NCBI GenBank assembly: GCA_003156595.1
Contig: PMHH01000125.1
Location: 1 to 55,728, forward strand
From: Acidimicrobiaceae bacterium
Lineage (GTDB): Bacteria > Actinomycetota > Acidimicrobiia > Acidimicrobiales > Palsa-688
Length of the DNA: 55,728 nt
Reading direction: 5' to 3'
This document shows, one piece after another, positions 25,411 through 33,635 of the stretch. The notes under the pieces were generated by a model. It ran no database searches. It saw only the letters and a program-made list of their open reading frames with translations, and was not told the origin of the DNA. Every line of letters starts with the position of its first letter. The stretch's first letter is position 1. The position numbers were made by a program, and so were the translations under genes.

Positions 25411-26655
25411 TCAGCGCACGCGGTAGGAGATGGGCAGGTGCTTGAGACCGCCGACGAAGACTGTCGCCGACCTTGATGGTTCGCCAGCGAACTGAATGTC
25501 GGTGACGCGGGCGAGGAGCTCTTCGGTAAAGATCCGCAGCTCCAGGCGAGCGAGGTGGGCGCCCAGGCAGAAGTGAACGCCGTGTCCGAAGGCCACGTGC
25601 TTGTTGTCAGTCCGTCCGACATCGAACCGGAAGGGATCTTCGAACGCGGCCTCGTCCCTATTGGCCGACAGGTAGGCGAGGTAGACGGAGTCACCAGCCG
25701 GGATCGTCTCGCCTCCGATGACGCGGTCCTCCACGGCAGTGCGCATGAACTCTTTCACCGGAGTTTCCCATCGGATTATCTCTTCGACCGCGGTCGGTCC
25801 GAGCGACGGGTCGTCTCGCAAGCGGGCGAGCTGGTCGGGATGGCGCAGCAGCGCCTCGAGGCCGCCAGCGATTGACGAGCTGGTGGTGTCGTGCCCGGCG
25901 GTGGCGATTATCACGTAGTAGGACGCGGCATCAAAATCGTTGAGCAGCTGGCCTTCGATGGTGGCGTTGGCGATGGTGGAGGCTAGGTCGTCAGTCGGCT
26001 TGGCGCGGCGATCCGCGGTGAGTGCCATGAAGTACTGAAAGAAGTCGAGCAGCATCGCCATCCGCTCGGCCGGGTCTTTCGAGCGAATGACCTCGTCGTC
26101 GTCGGCGTCGAACAGCTCTTTCGTGAGCTGCAGCATCTTCGGAAAGTCCTCCTCAGGCAGACCGAGGATAGACAGGATCACGTGGAGAGGAAACCCGACC
26201 GCTACCTCTTGCGCGAAGTCGCATGAGCCGCCGAGGTCGGTCATGTGGTCGATGTATCGAACGGCGAGCTCGCGGATTCGGCCCTCGAGCATCCGAATCC
26301 GTCCCGGGAGGAACCAGCTTGCCGTGATAGCTCGGAAGGCTTTGTGTTCCGGGTCGTCCATGTGGATCAACGTCCGCAGTACCTGGCCACCGTTCGCGGC
26401 GGCCCTCGCTTCCATGACTGCAGGCACGAGCAGTGGGCGGGGCGCGTTGCGAAAATGCTCGTTGTCGCGCTCGACGTCGAGGACATCGGCGTGGCGAGTA
26501 AGGGCCCAGAACGGCCGGTAGCGATCCGACTCCACCTTGACTACGGGGTGCTCTCGTCGTAGAACCCGGCAGGCGGCGTGGAACCGCTGCTCATCGGCGT
26601 AGGCACTCGGGTCAACGAAGACCGCAGTGAGATCAGCAAGATCCGTCACGCTCAT
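25411..26655 (-). CDS. Cytochrome P450
   Basis: A 414-residue soluble bacterial P450. The I-helix oxygen motif is AGHDTTSSSIAGGLEALL, the ExxR motif is in EEIIRWETPVKEFMR, and the haem loop is FGHGVHFCLGAHLARLELRI with Cys363 as ligand. GGGGAGG stands before the ATG. No ferredoxin or reductase gene is close. It leads a two-gene unit with the metallo-hydrolase and is divergent from a TetR with a palindrome between, so it is probably induced by its own substrate, likely a hydrophobic terpenoid, steroid or fatty compound. Confidence 0.95.
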   Translation of the reverse strand: MSVTDLADLTAVFVDPSAYADEQRFHAACRVLRREHPVVKVESDRYRPFWALTRHADVLDVERDNEHFRNAPRPLLVPAVMEARAAANGGQVLRTLIHMDDPEHKAFRAITASWFLPGRIRMLEGRIRELAVRYIDHMTDLGGSCDFAQEVAVGFPLHVILSILGLPEEDFPKMLQLTKELFDADDDEVIRSKDPAERMAMLLDFFQYFMALTADRRAKPTDDLASTIANATIEGQLLNDFDAASYYVIIATAGHDTTSSSIAGGLEALLRHPDQLARLRDDPSLGPTAVEEIIRWETPVKEFMRTAVEDRVIGGETIPAGDSVYLAYLSANRDEAAFEDPFRFDVGRTDNKHVAFGHGVHFCLGAHLARLELRIFTEELLARVTDIQFAGEPSRSATVFVGGLKHLPISYRVR

Positions 26656-26685
26656 TGGAACCTCCCCTCGACTCAGAACGTACAG

Positions 26686-26697
26686 TAACGTATGTTA
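26686..26697. promoter_or_regulatory. Palindrome TAAC-GTAT-GTTA between P450 and tetR
   Basis: Perfect 4-base arms in a TA-rich 18-base stretch within the 76-base divergent gap. It is the only clear symmetric element there and is the likely TetR operator. Confidence 0.45.
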
Positions 26698-26731
26698 TTG
26701 TTTAGGGCAAGGGAGAGAAGGCTGGGCACCA

Positions 26732-27319
26732 ATGCGTAGGAGCAGAGACGACTATTACCGCGCCGCGCTGGACCTACTCGCCGAAGGTGGCGTGGATTCA
26801 CTGACCATCGCGAACCTCTGTGCCCGCCTCGGCGTGACCACCGGGAGCTTCTACGCCCACTTCATGGGTATCCGGGAGTTTCACGTGGCCTTTCTCGAGC
26901 AGTGGGAGGCGGGTCGGGTCTATCTCCTCAGAGAGCAAGTGGACTGCGCGACTGATTCGTTGGATCGCATTGACCTGCTCCGGCGCATCGCCGTCGGAGT
27001 CAACCACGAGGCCGAGAGTGCCATCCGCGGCTGGGCCCGCACTAACCCCGTAGTTGCCGAGTTCCAACGTCGTGTCGACGAAATCCGTGAAGAAGTGCTG
27101 GTACAGGCATTTGTTGACGTCGGCATCCACAAGCACGAGGCACGCGTGCTGGCGCGAATTGGGCTCACCATCCTTGTCGGCACCCAGCAGCTTGAAGACA
27201 AGGTCGATCGCGATCGGCTCAACGCGCTCCTTTCGGAGTATCAGCGCTGGCTGGGCTTCGCCCGAGAAGGAGCCGGTATCGGGATCTCGAGAGGCGCGGT
27301 ACCTTCCTGTCCCGTGTAG
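26732..27319 (+). CDS. TetR-family regulator divergent from P450
   Basis: A 195-residue TetR protein. HTH residues are about 5-52: DDYYRAALDLLAEGGVDSL, IANLCARLGVTTGSFYAHF and MGIREFHVAFLEQW. The ligand domain is helical with no obvious cysteine motif. GGGAGAGAAGG precedes the ATG at 26732. Its last codons and TAG stop lie in a 17-base tandem duplication, so the C-terminus SCPV may be recent. It probably represses the P450-metallohydrolase operon. Confidence 0.88.
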   Translation: MRRSRDDYYRAALDLLAEGGVDSLTIANLCARLGVTTGSFYAHFMGIREFHVAFLEQWEAGRVYLLREQVDCATDSLDRIDLLRRIAVGVNHEAESAIRGWARTNPVVAEFQRRVDEIREEVLVQAFVDVGIHKHEARVLARIGLTILVGTQQLEDKVDRDRLNALLSEYQRWLGFAREGAGIGISRGAVPSCPV

Positions 27320-27344
27320 TTGCCCGTCCCGTGTAGTTGCCCGT
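27311..27344. repeat. 17-base exact tandem duplication over tetR stop codon
   Basis: Copies 27311-27327 and 27328-27344 are identical and each contains CCCGTGTAG, the last codons and stop of the TetR gene. This is the same kind of event as at 19512-19567. Confidence 0.9.
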
Positions 27345-27365
27345 CTCACGCCCGGCGCACACGGC

Positions 27366-27947
27366 GTGGGTGTGATCGAGGTACTCCACGACATCGCCGA
27401 AAGTCAACGGCAGAACTATGGTTCAGCGGTGGTGGGCACCTCCGAGAACGCGACGCGCGCTCGGGAGACATCGCGTGTCGGCGGACTGCGGCCGTACTTA
27501 CCTGTCGTGTTGGCGACCCTGGCATCGGGTGCAGTCATGACCCTCGGTGGCTACCTCTTCCACCGAGACGGTTGGGGGGTGGCAGGGCCCTCGATGCTCC
27601 CGGCGGGGATCCTGATCTCGGTCGCTTTCGTGCTCTTCCGCCGGGTGGCGTCACCCGCGGATACCCCGGTCCGCTTGGGCTGGCGCCGGGTGATGCTCGT
27701 CCTGCTCGTCGGGTTTCCGACGCCGGGCGGGAACCTGTCCGTGCTGGCGTCGATCGCCGTTTCGATGGTGACGCTGCTTGCCGGCGCGGTGATGGTCGTC
27801 GCCGGCTACGCCATCGGAGCGTGGAACCCGCTGCTCGTGCCTCCGCTCATCCTGGCGAGTGGGTTCGTGATCACAGTGGCGTTCGTGATCGCCAATCGGG
27901 CTGATCGGCCGCGAGTCGTCAGTGTCGAATCGCCCACGCCGGATTAG
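27366..27947 (+). CDS. Small integral membrane protein
   Basis: A 193-residue protein with four predicted membrane spans: LPVVLATLASGAVMTLGGYL (about 46-65), MLPAGILISVAFVLF (about 77-91), a long pair LASIAVSMVTLLAGAVMVVA with GYAIGAW (about 132-158), and LLVPPLILASGFVITVAFVI (about 160-179). N-terminal 40 residues are polar. Start is uncertain (GTG 27366 or 27372; no good ribosome site). It follows the TetR gene in the same direction by 46 bases. I do not recognise the family. Confidence 0.6.
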   Translation: MGVIEVLHDIAESQRQNYGSAVVGTSENATRARETSRVGGLRPYLPVVLATLASGAVMTLGGYLFHRDGWGVAGPSMLPAGILISVAFVLFRRVASPADTPVRLGWRRVMLVLLVGFPTPGGNLSVLASIAVSMVTLLAGAVMVVAGYAIGAWNPLLVPPLILASGFVITVAFVIANRADRPRVVSVESPTPD

Positions 27948-27956
27948 GTCACGCCC

Positions 27957-28187
27957 TTAGGTGGCGGAGGTGACCAGCTCGGCCAGTGCGTGAGCGGCCT
28001 CGTTGATACCGCTGGCCTGCGTGGCCATCGGCCGCCGCACCCTCTGGCTCGGTCCGGCCGGGATGGGCACCCCGGTGAAGCTCGTGCTCAACAGTTGGCT
28101 GGTTTCGAGGTAGAAGCCGCGGCCGAGGGAGCCGCCCTGGCCGCCCGCCTCGGCCTCGGCGAGGATGTGTCGAACGACTCGCCCAAC
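27957..28187 (-). pseudogene. Possible C-terminal gene fragment, unknown family
   Basis: A frame without a start codon reads RHILAEAEAGGQGGSLGRGF, LSTSFTGVPIPAGPSQRVRR and ASGINEAAHALAELVTSAT, then stop at 27957. The composition is protein-like and third positions are GC-rich. It directly follows the ECF sigma stop in another frame, so it is likely the tail of a gene whose front is lost. Family not recognised. Confidence 0.35.
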
Positions 28188-29118
28188 TCATCCTTGCAAT
28201 CCAGGCTTTTCCGGGTCCAAGATCGTGCGGGGCAGGCCGAAGCAAGCGAAGAGGCTCTTGTCGCCAAACCTCGTCATCGAAGAGACCTGGTCTTCTGAGA
28301 TCGTCAACACGACGATCCCACTCGCTCGATAGACGTCGGCGTTGGGGTCCTTGCGGTAGTAGCCGAAGGCGGGGTCGTTGTTGGCTCTCGTCGGGACCAT
28401 CTTGAGGTCCTCGCCCCAGAACGCAACCTGCTGGAGGAATTGGGCGATGGGGCGCGGGCCGTGGAACTCGAAGGGTTCGGGCGGCATCGTAAACCTGGCG
28501 TGGTCGGTGAGCAGGGCGACGACGCGATCGAGATCAGCCTGCTGTATGGCGTCGACGAACCGATCGACAACCTCCGCTTCGTGCGTGGATCGGGGGAGTG
28601 TCACACGATCGGCAAGCCTTGAGGGTTGCAAGCCAACGCGGGCCCGCTGGAGCGCACTGTTGACCGACGCCGGCGTCGAGTCGAGCATCTCGGCGACCTC
28701 GACTGCCGAGAAGCCAAGGACGTCGCGCAGGACCAGCGCGGCTCGCTGCTGGGTCGGCAGATGTTGGAGGCCGGCTACGAACGAGAGCGCGATGGACTCC
28801 CGGGCGTCGTAGCGAGCCTCTGGACCCGGCTCGACGGCATCGATCAAGGCGTCCGGATACGGTTCGAGCCACCACGGTCCATCCGAGTGAGTCGCGTCGG
28901 CCAACAATGAGCCGGAATCGACCGTGCCAAGGATCTTCGGCCGACGCGATGTGGCGCGCAGATAATTGAGGCAGCGGTTGGTGGCGATCCGGTACAGCCA
29001 CGCCCGTAGCGAGCGGCCGTCGAAGCGATCGAGTGCTTGCCATGCCGACAACAGAGTCTCCTGGAGTATGTCCTCGGCGTCTTGGAACGATCCGAGGATC
29101 CGGTAACAGTGCATATGG
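28188..29118 (-). pseudogene. ECF sigma factor with SnoaL-like tail, 5'-truncated
   Basis: A second SigX5-type sigma factor. Homology starts abruptly at LHMHCYRILGSFQDAEDILQ (region 2.1), where the intact relative at 23304 has about 28 more residues before it. The rest is complete: LRAWLYRIATNRCLNYLRAT, region 4 LPTQQRAALVLRDVLGFSAV and SVNSALQRARVGL, and the C-terminal SnoaL-like domain ending DPEKPGLQG. An internal ATG at 29114 could still start a 308-residue product. The frame stays open upstream but that part is antisense to a truncated SDR and does not resemble sigma factors. The cut coincides with the SDR's cut. Confidence 0.75.
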
Positions 29119-29121
29119 AGG

Positions 29122-29673
29122 GCCGATGTCTCCGACCCGGAGCTTTCCGCTCGGTTGATCTCCCAGTATCGACCCTGGACGCTGGTGCTCAATGCCGGTG
29201 CCACCCCAGCCGTTGCGAGACTGCAGGACCAGACCTGGGACAACTTCAGCACGAACTGGAACGTCGATGTGCGACAGGTCTTCAACTTCGTCCGCGAGGC
29301 CCTGACGGCACCACTCGACCGCGGTTCGGTGGTGATCAGCATGTCGAGTGGTGCGGCTCTGCGTGGGTCACCACTCAGCGGTGGGTATGCCGGCGCGAAG
29401 GCCACAGTCAAGTTCATCAGTTCCTACGCCAGCTCGGAAGCAGAGCGAAACGGATCGGGGATCCGCTTCGTGGCCGTCTCACCGCAGTTGACGCCGCCTA
29501 CCGATCTCGGCCGTCTCTACACCGAGGCGTACAGCGGCTCGAGCGTCGCCCCGCCCGGCCCGGGCCTCAGCGTCGAGCAGGCAGCCACGAGCATCGTTGA
29601 TCTCGCGACCGACGACGACGTCGTGGCTCCGGCCTACCTGCTCTCCCCGGCCGGTCTCCAGCTCCTGCAATAA
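29122..29673 (+). pseudogene. SDR-family oxidoreductase lacking its N-terminal Rossmann part
   Basis: About 183 codons of an SDR. Homology begins at ADVSDPELSARLISQYRP, then TLVLNAGATP (NAG motif), VVISMSSGAAL (Ser), GGYAGAKATVKFI (Tyr-x3-Lys) and SIVDLATDDD. Some 60-70 residues with the TGxxxGxG cofactor loop are missing, so the enzyme cannot bind NAD(P) normally. The missing end abuts the truncated sigma gene on the opposite strand within a few bases. The earliest start is a TTG at 29155, within the homologous region. Confidence 0.8.
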
Positions 29674-29989
29674 TCCAATAAACCCATGGAGACAGACAGG
29701 GGAAGGACACCTCTGCGCCGACGATCCCGCCCGATGGATCGCATCGAACGTCAGTTCGATTATACCCCGATGTCAGCGAGAACCAAACCGTTTCCAGCAT
29801 CGAGCCCAACAATTCGCCGGGGCCTACGTGCAATAATGGAAGAACGGCGTCGGATGCGGTTCTACCAAGCGAACTCCACGATCCTTGCGCTCCCGGATGC
29901 GATGTGGACAGCGCTGAGCGACAGGGCAGCTTGGAGGCGCTGCTGCCGCGCTTCCAGTCCGCCATCGCGCGAGAGAAGGGATCTGGCGG
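29674..29989. other. Intergenic region with a gene-tail remnant
   Basis: Mostly non-coding. The last 60 bases read LEALLPRFQSAIAREKGSGG and stop at TGA, whose last bases overlap the ATG of the next gene, so the tail of an upstream, otherwise lost, coupled gene seems to persist at about 29930-29991. Confidence 0.35.
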
Positions 29990-30388
29990 ATGAAAGGCAC
30001 CAAGGAGGACCCGTGGGCGCTCAAGACCCCGCCGGGCACGTCGGACTACACCGTGTACAAGGACGAGTGGGCCCAGCCACCGGCGCTTGTATGCCAGGTC
30101 GGTTCGACCACCCTCAAGTACCTTCTGCGGGCCATCGAGGATCTGCACCTATGGCTCGTCGAGCAAGGCGACTGGGTCGCGCTCGGGGCAGCCGATGAGA
30201 AAAAGCCGACCTCGGCGGGCACGGTCGAGGCGTGGGGGCGATCGCCCGACAATCCGATCGGGGGTTGGTACGGCCTGCGCAAGGGTTACCGCGGCCGGTT
30301 CGGGATGTACCTCCCGCCGCTGTTGGAAGAACTCGGCCTCGCGAAAGTCACCCACGAACCCCGCAACAACTCGATGCGAGCAATCTGA
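29990..30388 (+). CDS. Conserved small protein of unknown function
   Basis: A 132-residue protein with features of a conserved soluble family: KGTKEDPWALKTPPGTSDYT (residues 2-21), PPALVCQVGSTTLKYLLRAI, GDWVALGAADEKKP, TVEAWGRSPDNPIGGWYGLR and RGRFGMYLPPLLEELGLAKV ending in HEPRNNSMRAI. I recall similar proteins in many actinobacteria without an assigned function. ATG overlaps the stop of an upstream remnant. No membrane segment or signal is present. Convergent with the AraC-type gene, 44 bases apart. Confidence 0.75.
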   Translation: MKGTKEDPWALKTPPGTSDYTVYKDEWAQPPALVCQVGSTTLKYLLRAIEDLHLWLVEQGDWVALGAADEKKPTSAGTVEAWGRSPDNPIGGWYGLRKGYRGRFGMYLPPLLEELGLAKVTHEPRNNSMRAI

Positions 30389-30432
30389 ACGCGAGGGCAA
30401 ACCGGGTGGGCTCTATCCCGACGAAGTCACGG

Positions 30433-31278
30433 CTAAACGAAAGAGTCATCGCCATCTTGGCCGGAGCGGCGGTTCGCGGCTGAGGCCGCCGGGACGTGGA
30501 AAAAGGTGGCAGGAGTGATTCCGGTCTCGCGCCGGAATGCGGCCACGAACGCACTGGTGGTGTCGTAGCCCACTCGGCGAGCAACAATGCTCACCGGTTC
30601 GGAAGCACCGAGCGCCGGCAGAGCCGCCTGCAGGCGCATCAGGGTGCGCCACCGGCCGAACGGCACTCCCGTGTCGGCGAGCCACGTCCGCGCCAACGTC
30701 CTTTCACTTGCCCCCACCCAACGCCCCCACTCGCCGAGCGTGCGTTTGTCGGCCGGGTTATCAGCCAAGGCTTGCGCGACTTCGCGGGCACGGGCCTCGG
30801 CCGGCATCCGTACCTCGATGGTCGCCTGCGCCACGGGTTCGAGTAGATCGAGTAACAGGGCCTCGACACGGCCCCGTCGCTCGCCGTCGACGAAAGCCGA
30901 CTCCAAATAGCCGATGAGCTCAGTAAGCAACGGGCTCGCCACCACCGGTCGAGGTTCGGGCCAGCTGATGGGGCAGAGATCAGGCCGGACGTAAAGCGTG
31001 CGCATCGTCGCCCGGCCCGACGATGCCAGCGTTTCGTGCGGCAATCCAGCCGGGATCCATAACGCCCGAGTGGGCGGCAGCACCCAGGTGGCCGCGTCGG
31101 TGACGACCGTGAGCACGCCGCTCGGCGCCCATGCCAGTTGATGATCGCGGTGCGTATGCCACTCGAAGCGTGACCCAGCCGCCATGGCAAACGTCGCGAC
31201 CACCACTGCCGGCTGCGAGGACCCCGGCCCGCCACCCTCCGCCCAGTCGGTCCACGAACTTTGTCCGTCTAGCGACAC
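30433..31278 (-). CDS. AraC-family regulator
   Basis: A 281-residue AraC protein. The N-terminal cupin sensor runs about 25-130 with HTHRDHQLAWAPSGVLTVVT and LWIPAGLPHETLA. The two C-terminal helix-turn-helix motifs are ALADNPADKRTLGEWGRWVG, SERTLARTWLADTG (about 190-215) and SEPVSIVARRVGYDTTSAFV with AAFRRETGITPATFF (about 235-268). GTG start at 31278. It is divergent from the methyltransferase gene with a short gap of 54 bases, which is its most likely target region. Confidence 0.92.
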   Translation of the reverse strand: MSLDGQSSWTDWAEGGGPGSSQPAVVVATFAMAAGSRFEWHTHRDHQLAWAPSGVLTVVTDAATWVLPPTRALWIPAGLPHETLASSGRATMRTLYVRPDLCPISWPEPRPVVASPLLTELIGYLESAFVDGERRGRVEALLLDLLEPVAQATIEVRMPAEARAREVAQALADNPADKRTLGEWGRWVGASERTLARTWLADTGVPFGRWRTLMRLQAALPALGASEPVSIVARRVGYDTTSAFVAAFRRETGITPATFFHVPAASAANRRSGQDGDDSFV

Positions 31279-31332
31279 TGAATGGCACCGTACACCCTAT
31301 GCCTGGGGAAGTCGCGTCCTTACGCTGATCAA

Positions 31333-31905
31333 ATGAACGAATACCACGCAACGTTGTGTGGGAGCCCAGAGTGGGCCGAGCACATCCAAGTGAACATCCT
31401 GCCTGCACTGGTTGCAGGTCTCGATCTCGGCGAAAGGATGCTCGAGATCGGGCCCGGTCCGGGAGCTGCCACCGACTGGCTTCGCGCCAAGGTTCGCGGC
31501 CTTGTCGCGTTGGAGGTGGACGCCGAAGCAGCCGAGGCCCTCTCCAAGCGACTCGCCGGCACCAATGTGGAGATCGTCAGCGGTGATGCAGCGGCGCTCG
31601 AGTACACCGACGAGTCCTTCGATTCCGTCGCTTGCTTCACGATGCTGCATCACGTGCCGACGGTGTCGCTGCAGAACCGACTCCTTGCCGAATCACTGCG
31701 AGTGCTGCGACCCGGCGGTGTTCTCATCGGTGCTGACAGCTTGGCGAGCGACGATCTGCACCACTTCCACGCAGATGACACCTATAACCCTGTGGAGGTG
31801 AGCTCGTTTCTTCCTCGTTTGCAGACGATCGGGTTCGAGAAGATCACGCTCGTCGTCGACGGGATGATGAGCTTCATCGCCCACAAGCCGGGAGGTCACG
31901 GATGA
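31333..31905 (+). CDS. Class I SAM-dependent methyltransferase
   Basis: A 190-residue methyltransferase with motif I MLEIGPGPGAATDWL (about 35-49), an acidic residue after strand 2 in ALEVDAEAAEAL, motif IV FDSVACFTMLHHVP and LRVLRPGGVLIGADSL. ATG 31333 is chosen over an upstream in-frame start because the extra codons look non-coding. The last bases overlap the VOC gene (ATGA at 31902), so the two are translationally coupled. Substrate is not evident; the HH in the post-motif loop is usual for small-molecule enzymes. Confidence 0.9.
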   Translation: MNEYHATLCGSPEWAEHIQVNILPALVAGLDLGERMLEIGPGPGAATDWLRAKVRGLVALEVDAEAAEALSKRLAGTNVEIVSGDAAALEYTDESFDSVACFTMLHHVPTVSLQNRLLAESLRVLRPGGVLIGADSLASDDLHHFHADDTYNPVEVSSFLPRLQTIGFEKITLVVDGMMSFIAHKPGGHG

Positions 31906-32291
31906 TCGGTCGTCTTCATCATGTCGTCGTCGACTGCCCGGAGCCAGCCCCCCTCGCCGGCTTTTATTCGGCGCTGCTTGGGTTGCCCGTGACCTACACC
32001 AGCGACGACTGGGTCGTGATTGCCAAGGACGACACGACTTCCGGTATTGCGTTCCAGCTCGCGCCCGATCACCAACCGCCGCAGTGGCGTGATCCGAGTC
32101 ACCCACAACAGTTCCACCTCGACGTGATGGTCGACGGTCTCGAAGCGGCTGGGCGCGAAGTGCTCGAACTCGGTGGACTCCTCCTGTCAGCCGAGGACCA
32201 CGTCTACGCCGATCCGGCCGGTCATCCCTTTTGCCTTATCCCGAGACCTGCATGGGCAGATCCGATTCATCCTCCGGCTAGCCCCTCCTAA
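31902..32291 (+). CDS. VOC family protein
   Basis: A 129-residue VOC protein. RLHHVVVDCPEPAPLAGFYS (residues 4-23) and FHLDVMVDGLEAAGREVLEL (about 72-91) are the two halves of the fold, and DPAGHPFCLIPR closes it. The first His pair and the His in FHLDV are possible metal ligands. Start overlaps the methyltransferase stop; its stop lies one base before the ChrA GTG. So three genes may be one operon. Confidence 0.88.
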   Translation: MIGRLHHVVVDCPEPAPLAGFYSALLGLPVTYTSDDWVVIAKDDTTSGIAFQLAPDHQPPQWRDPSHPQQFHLDVMVDGLEAAGREVLELGGLLLSAEDHVYADPAGHPFCLIPRPAWADPIHPPASPS

Positions 32292-32292
32292 C

Positions 32293-33444
32293 GTGCGTGT
32301 CCCTCTCGCAACCATCGGCAAGGAATGGTTGCGTCTCGGCTGCATCGGCTTTGGCGGACCCCCCACCCACATCGCCTTACTCCGACGCCTGTGCGTGGAG
32401 GAGCGGGAGTGGATCGAGTCCGAGGAGATCGAGGACGCCATCGCCACGACGAACCTTCTGCCCGGGCCGGCCTCGACGCAGCTAGCCATCTACTGCGCCT
32501 GGCGGCTGCGGGGACCAATGGGCGCCATCCTCGGTGGGCTGTGCTTCATCGTCCCTGGCCTGGTGCTCATCCTGGCCCTGGCGGCAGTCTTTCTGGCCCG
32601 TCACCCGCCATATTTGCTTTTGGGCGCGGCGGCGGGGGCGGGCGCCGCCGTGCCGGCGGTAGCGCTCAACGCGGCGTGGGGGCTTGTCCCAGCCAGCTGG
32701 AAGCGGATCGGCACCAGACACGCCGAGAAGATCCGTTGGGTCGTGTACGGACTCGTCGGCGCGGCCGCCGCGGCCACGGTCGGGACCTACCTGGTGCTCG
32801 TCCTCTTGGCTTGCGGGGCCACCGAGATCATGGTCCGCCGAGCGGGTCGACCGATGTCACCAGGCTCGGTTGGAACATTCATTCCCGCCGTCGTCCTCCA
32901 CGGGGCTGCCGTCGGGGGGCTCGGAGTGCTGGCCTGGGTGGCGTTCAAGGTCGGCGCCCTCTCCTACGGCGGCGGGTTCGTCATCGTCCCCCTCATGCAG
33001 CACGACGCCGTCACGACCTACCACTGGATGACCGGCGCTCAGTTCCTCAACGCGATTGCCCTCGGCCAGGTCACCCCGGGCCCGGTGGTCCAAACCGTGG
33101 CCGTGATCGGCTACGCGGCCGGGGGAGTCGGGGGTGGATTGCTCGCGGCGCTGATCGCCTTCTCCCCTTCATTTGCCTTCGTCCTACTTGGCGGTCGGCA
33201 CTTCGATCAGATCCGAGCGAATCACACCGTCGACACGTTCCTGACGGGAGCCGGCCCCGCCGTCATCGGTGCCATCGCCGGCTCTGCCATCCCGCTCGGT
33301 CTCGCCTTCGGCCACCTTTGGCAGATCCCAGAGCTGGCGGCGAGTCTGTTTTGGTTGTTCGTGCTCCGCGGGGGCGTGGTAGCCGGGCTCCTCGTCGCCG
33401 CGGCGGTCGGCCTGGTGGTGGCCCTGGCAGGTGTCCCCGTCTGA
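32293..33444 (+). CDS. chrA: ChrA-family chromate transporter
   Basis: A 383-residue polytopic membrane protein with two homologous chromate-transport domains. Domain 1 begins WLRLGCIGFGGPPTHIALLR with FGGP, and has TTNLLPGPASTQLAIYCAW. Domain 2 repeats this as GALSYGGGFVIVPLMQHDAV and ALGQVTPGPVVQTVAVIGYA. About ten hydrophobic spans are seen. ChrA proteins export chromate or act on sulfate-like anions. GTG start one base after the VOC stop. Length is usual for the bidomain family. Chromate itself as substrate is assumed from family only. Confidence 0.92.
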   Translation: MRVPLATIGKEWLRLGCIGFGGPPTHIALLRRLCVEEREWIESEEIEDAIATTNLLPGPASTQLAIYCAWRLRGPMGAILGGLCFIVPGLVLILALAAVFLARHPPYLLLGAAAGAGAAVPAVALNAAWGLVPASWKRIGTRHAEKIRWVVYGLVGAAAAATVGTYLVLVLLACGATEIMVRRAGRPMSPGSVGTFIPAVVLHGAAVGGLGVLAWVAFKVGALSYGGGFVIVPLMQHDAVTTYHWMTGAQFLNAIALGQVTPGPVVQTVAVIGYAAGGVGGGLLAALIAFSPSFAFVLLGGRHFDQIRANHTVDTFLTGAGPAVIGAIAGSAIPLGLAFGHLWQIPELAASLFWLFVLRGGVVAGLLVAAAVGLVVALAGVPV

Positions 33445-33635
33445 GGACCTCACGCGAGCGGCAGCGCTTGCGTATTGCCAATGGCTTGTCCGTCCGCAGC
33501 GAACAATGGCAAGGAGGGCGCCTACTCCCTGCCATGCTCAATGTAGCCCGCACCGGGCGCTTGCGGCAAGGCCCCAGTCGGTGCGCAGAATCTCCGGCCC
33601 GAACCAGAACCTACGGAAGAAGGAAGCGGTGGCGT

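Noticed and set aside
29119-29417. Upstream extension of the ECF sigma frame as a real N-terminus
   Set aside because: The extension does not resemble sigma factors and lies antisense to an SDR-like coding sequence.
32325-33635. Open frame running through chrA and joining the flavin monooxygenase frame
   Set aside because: The part before 33636 is an out-of-frame reading of chrA; the monooxygenase has its own ribosome site and ATG.
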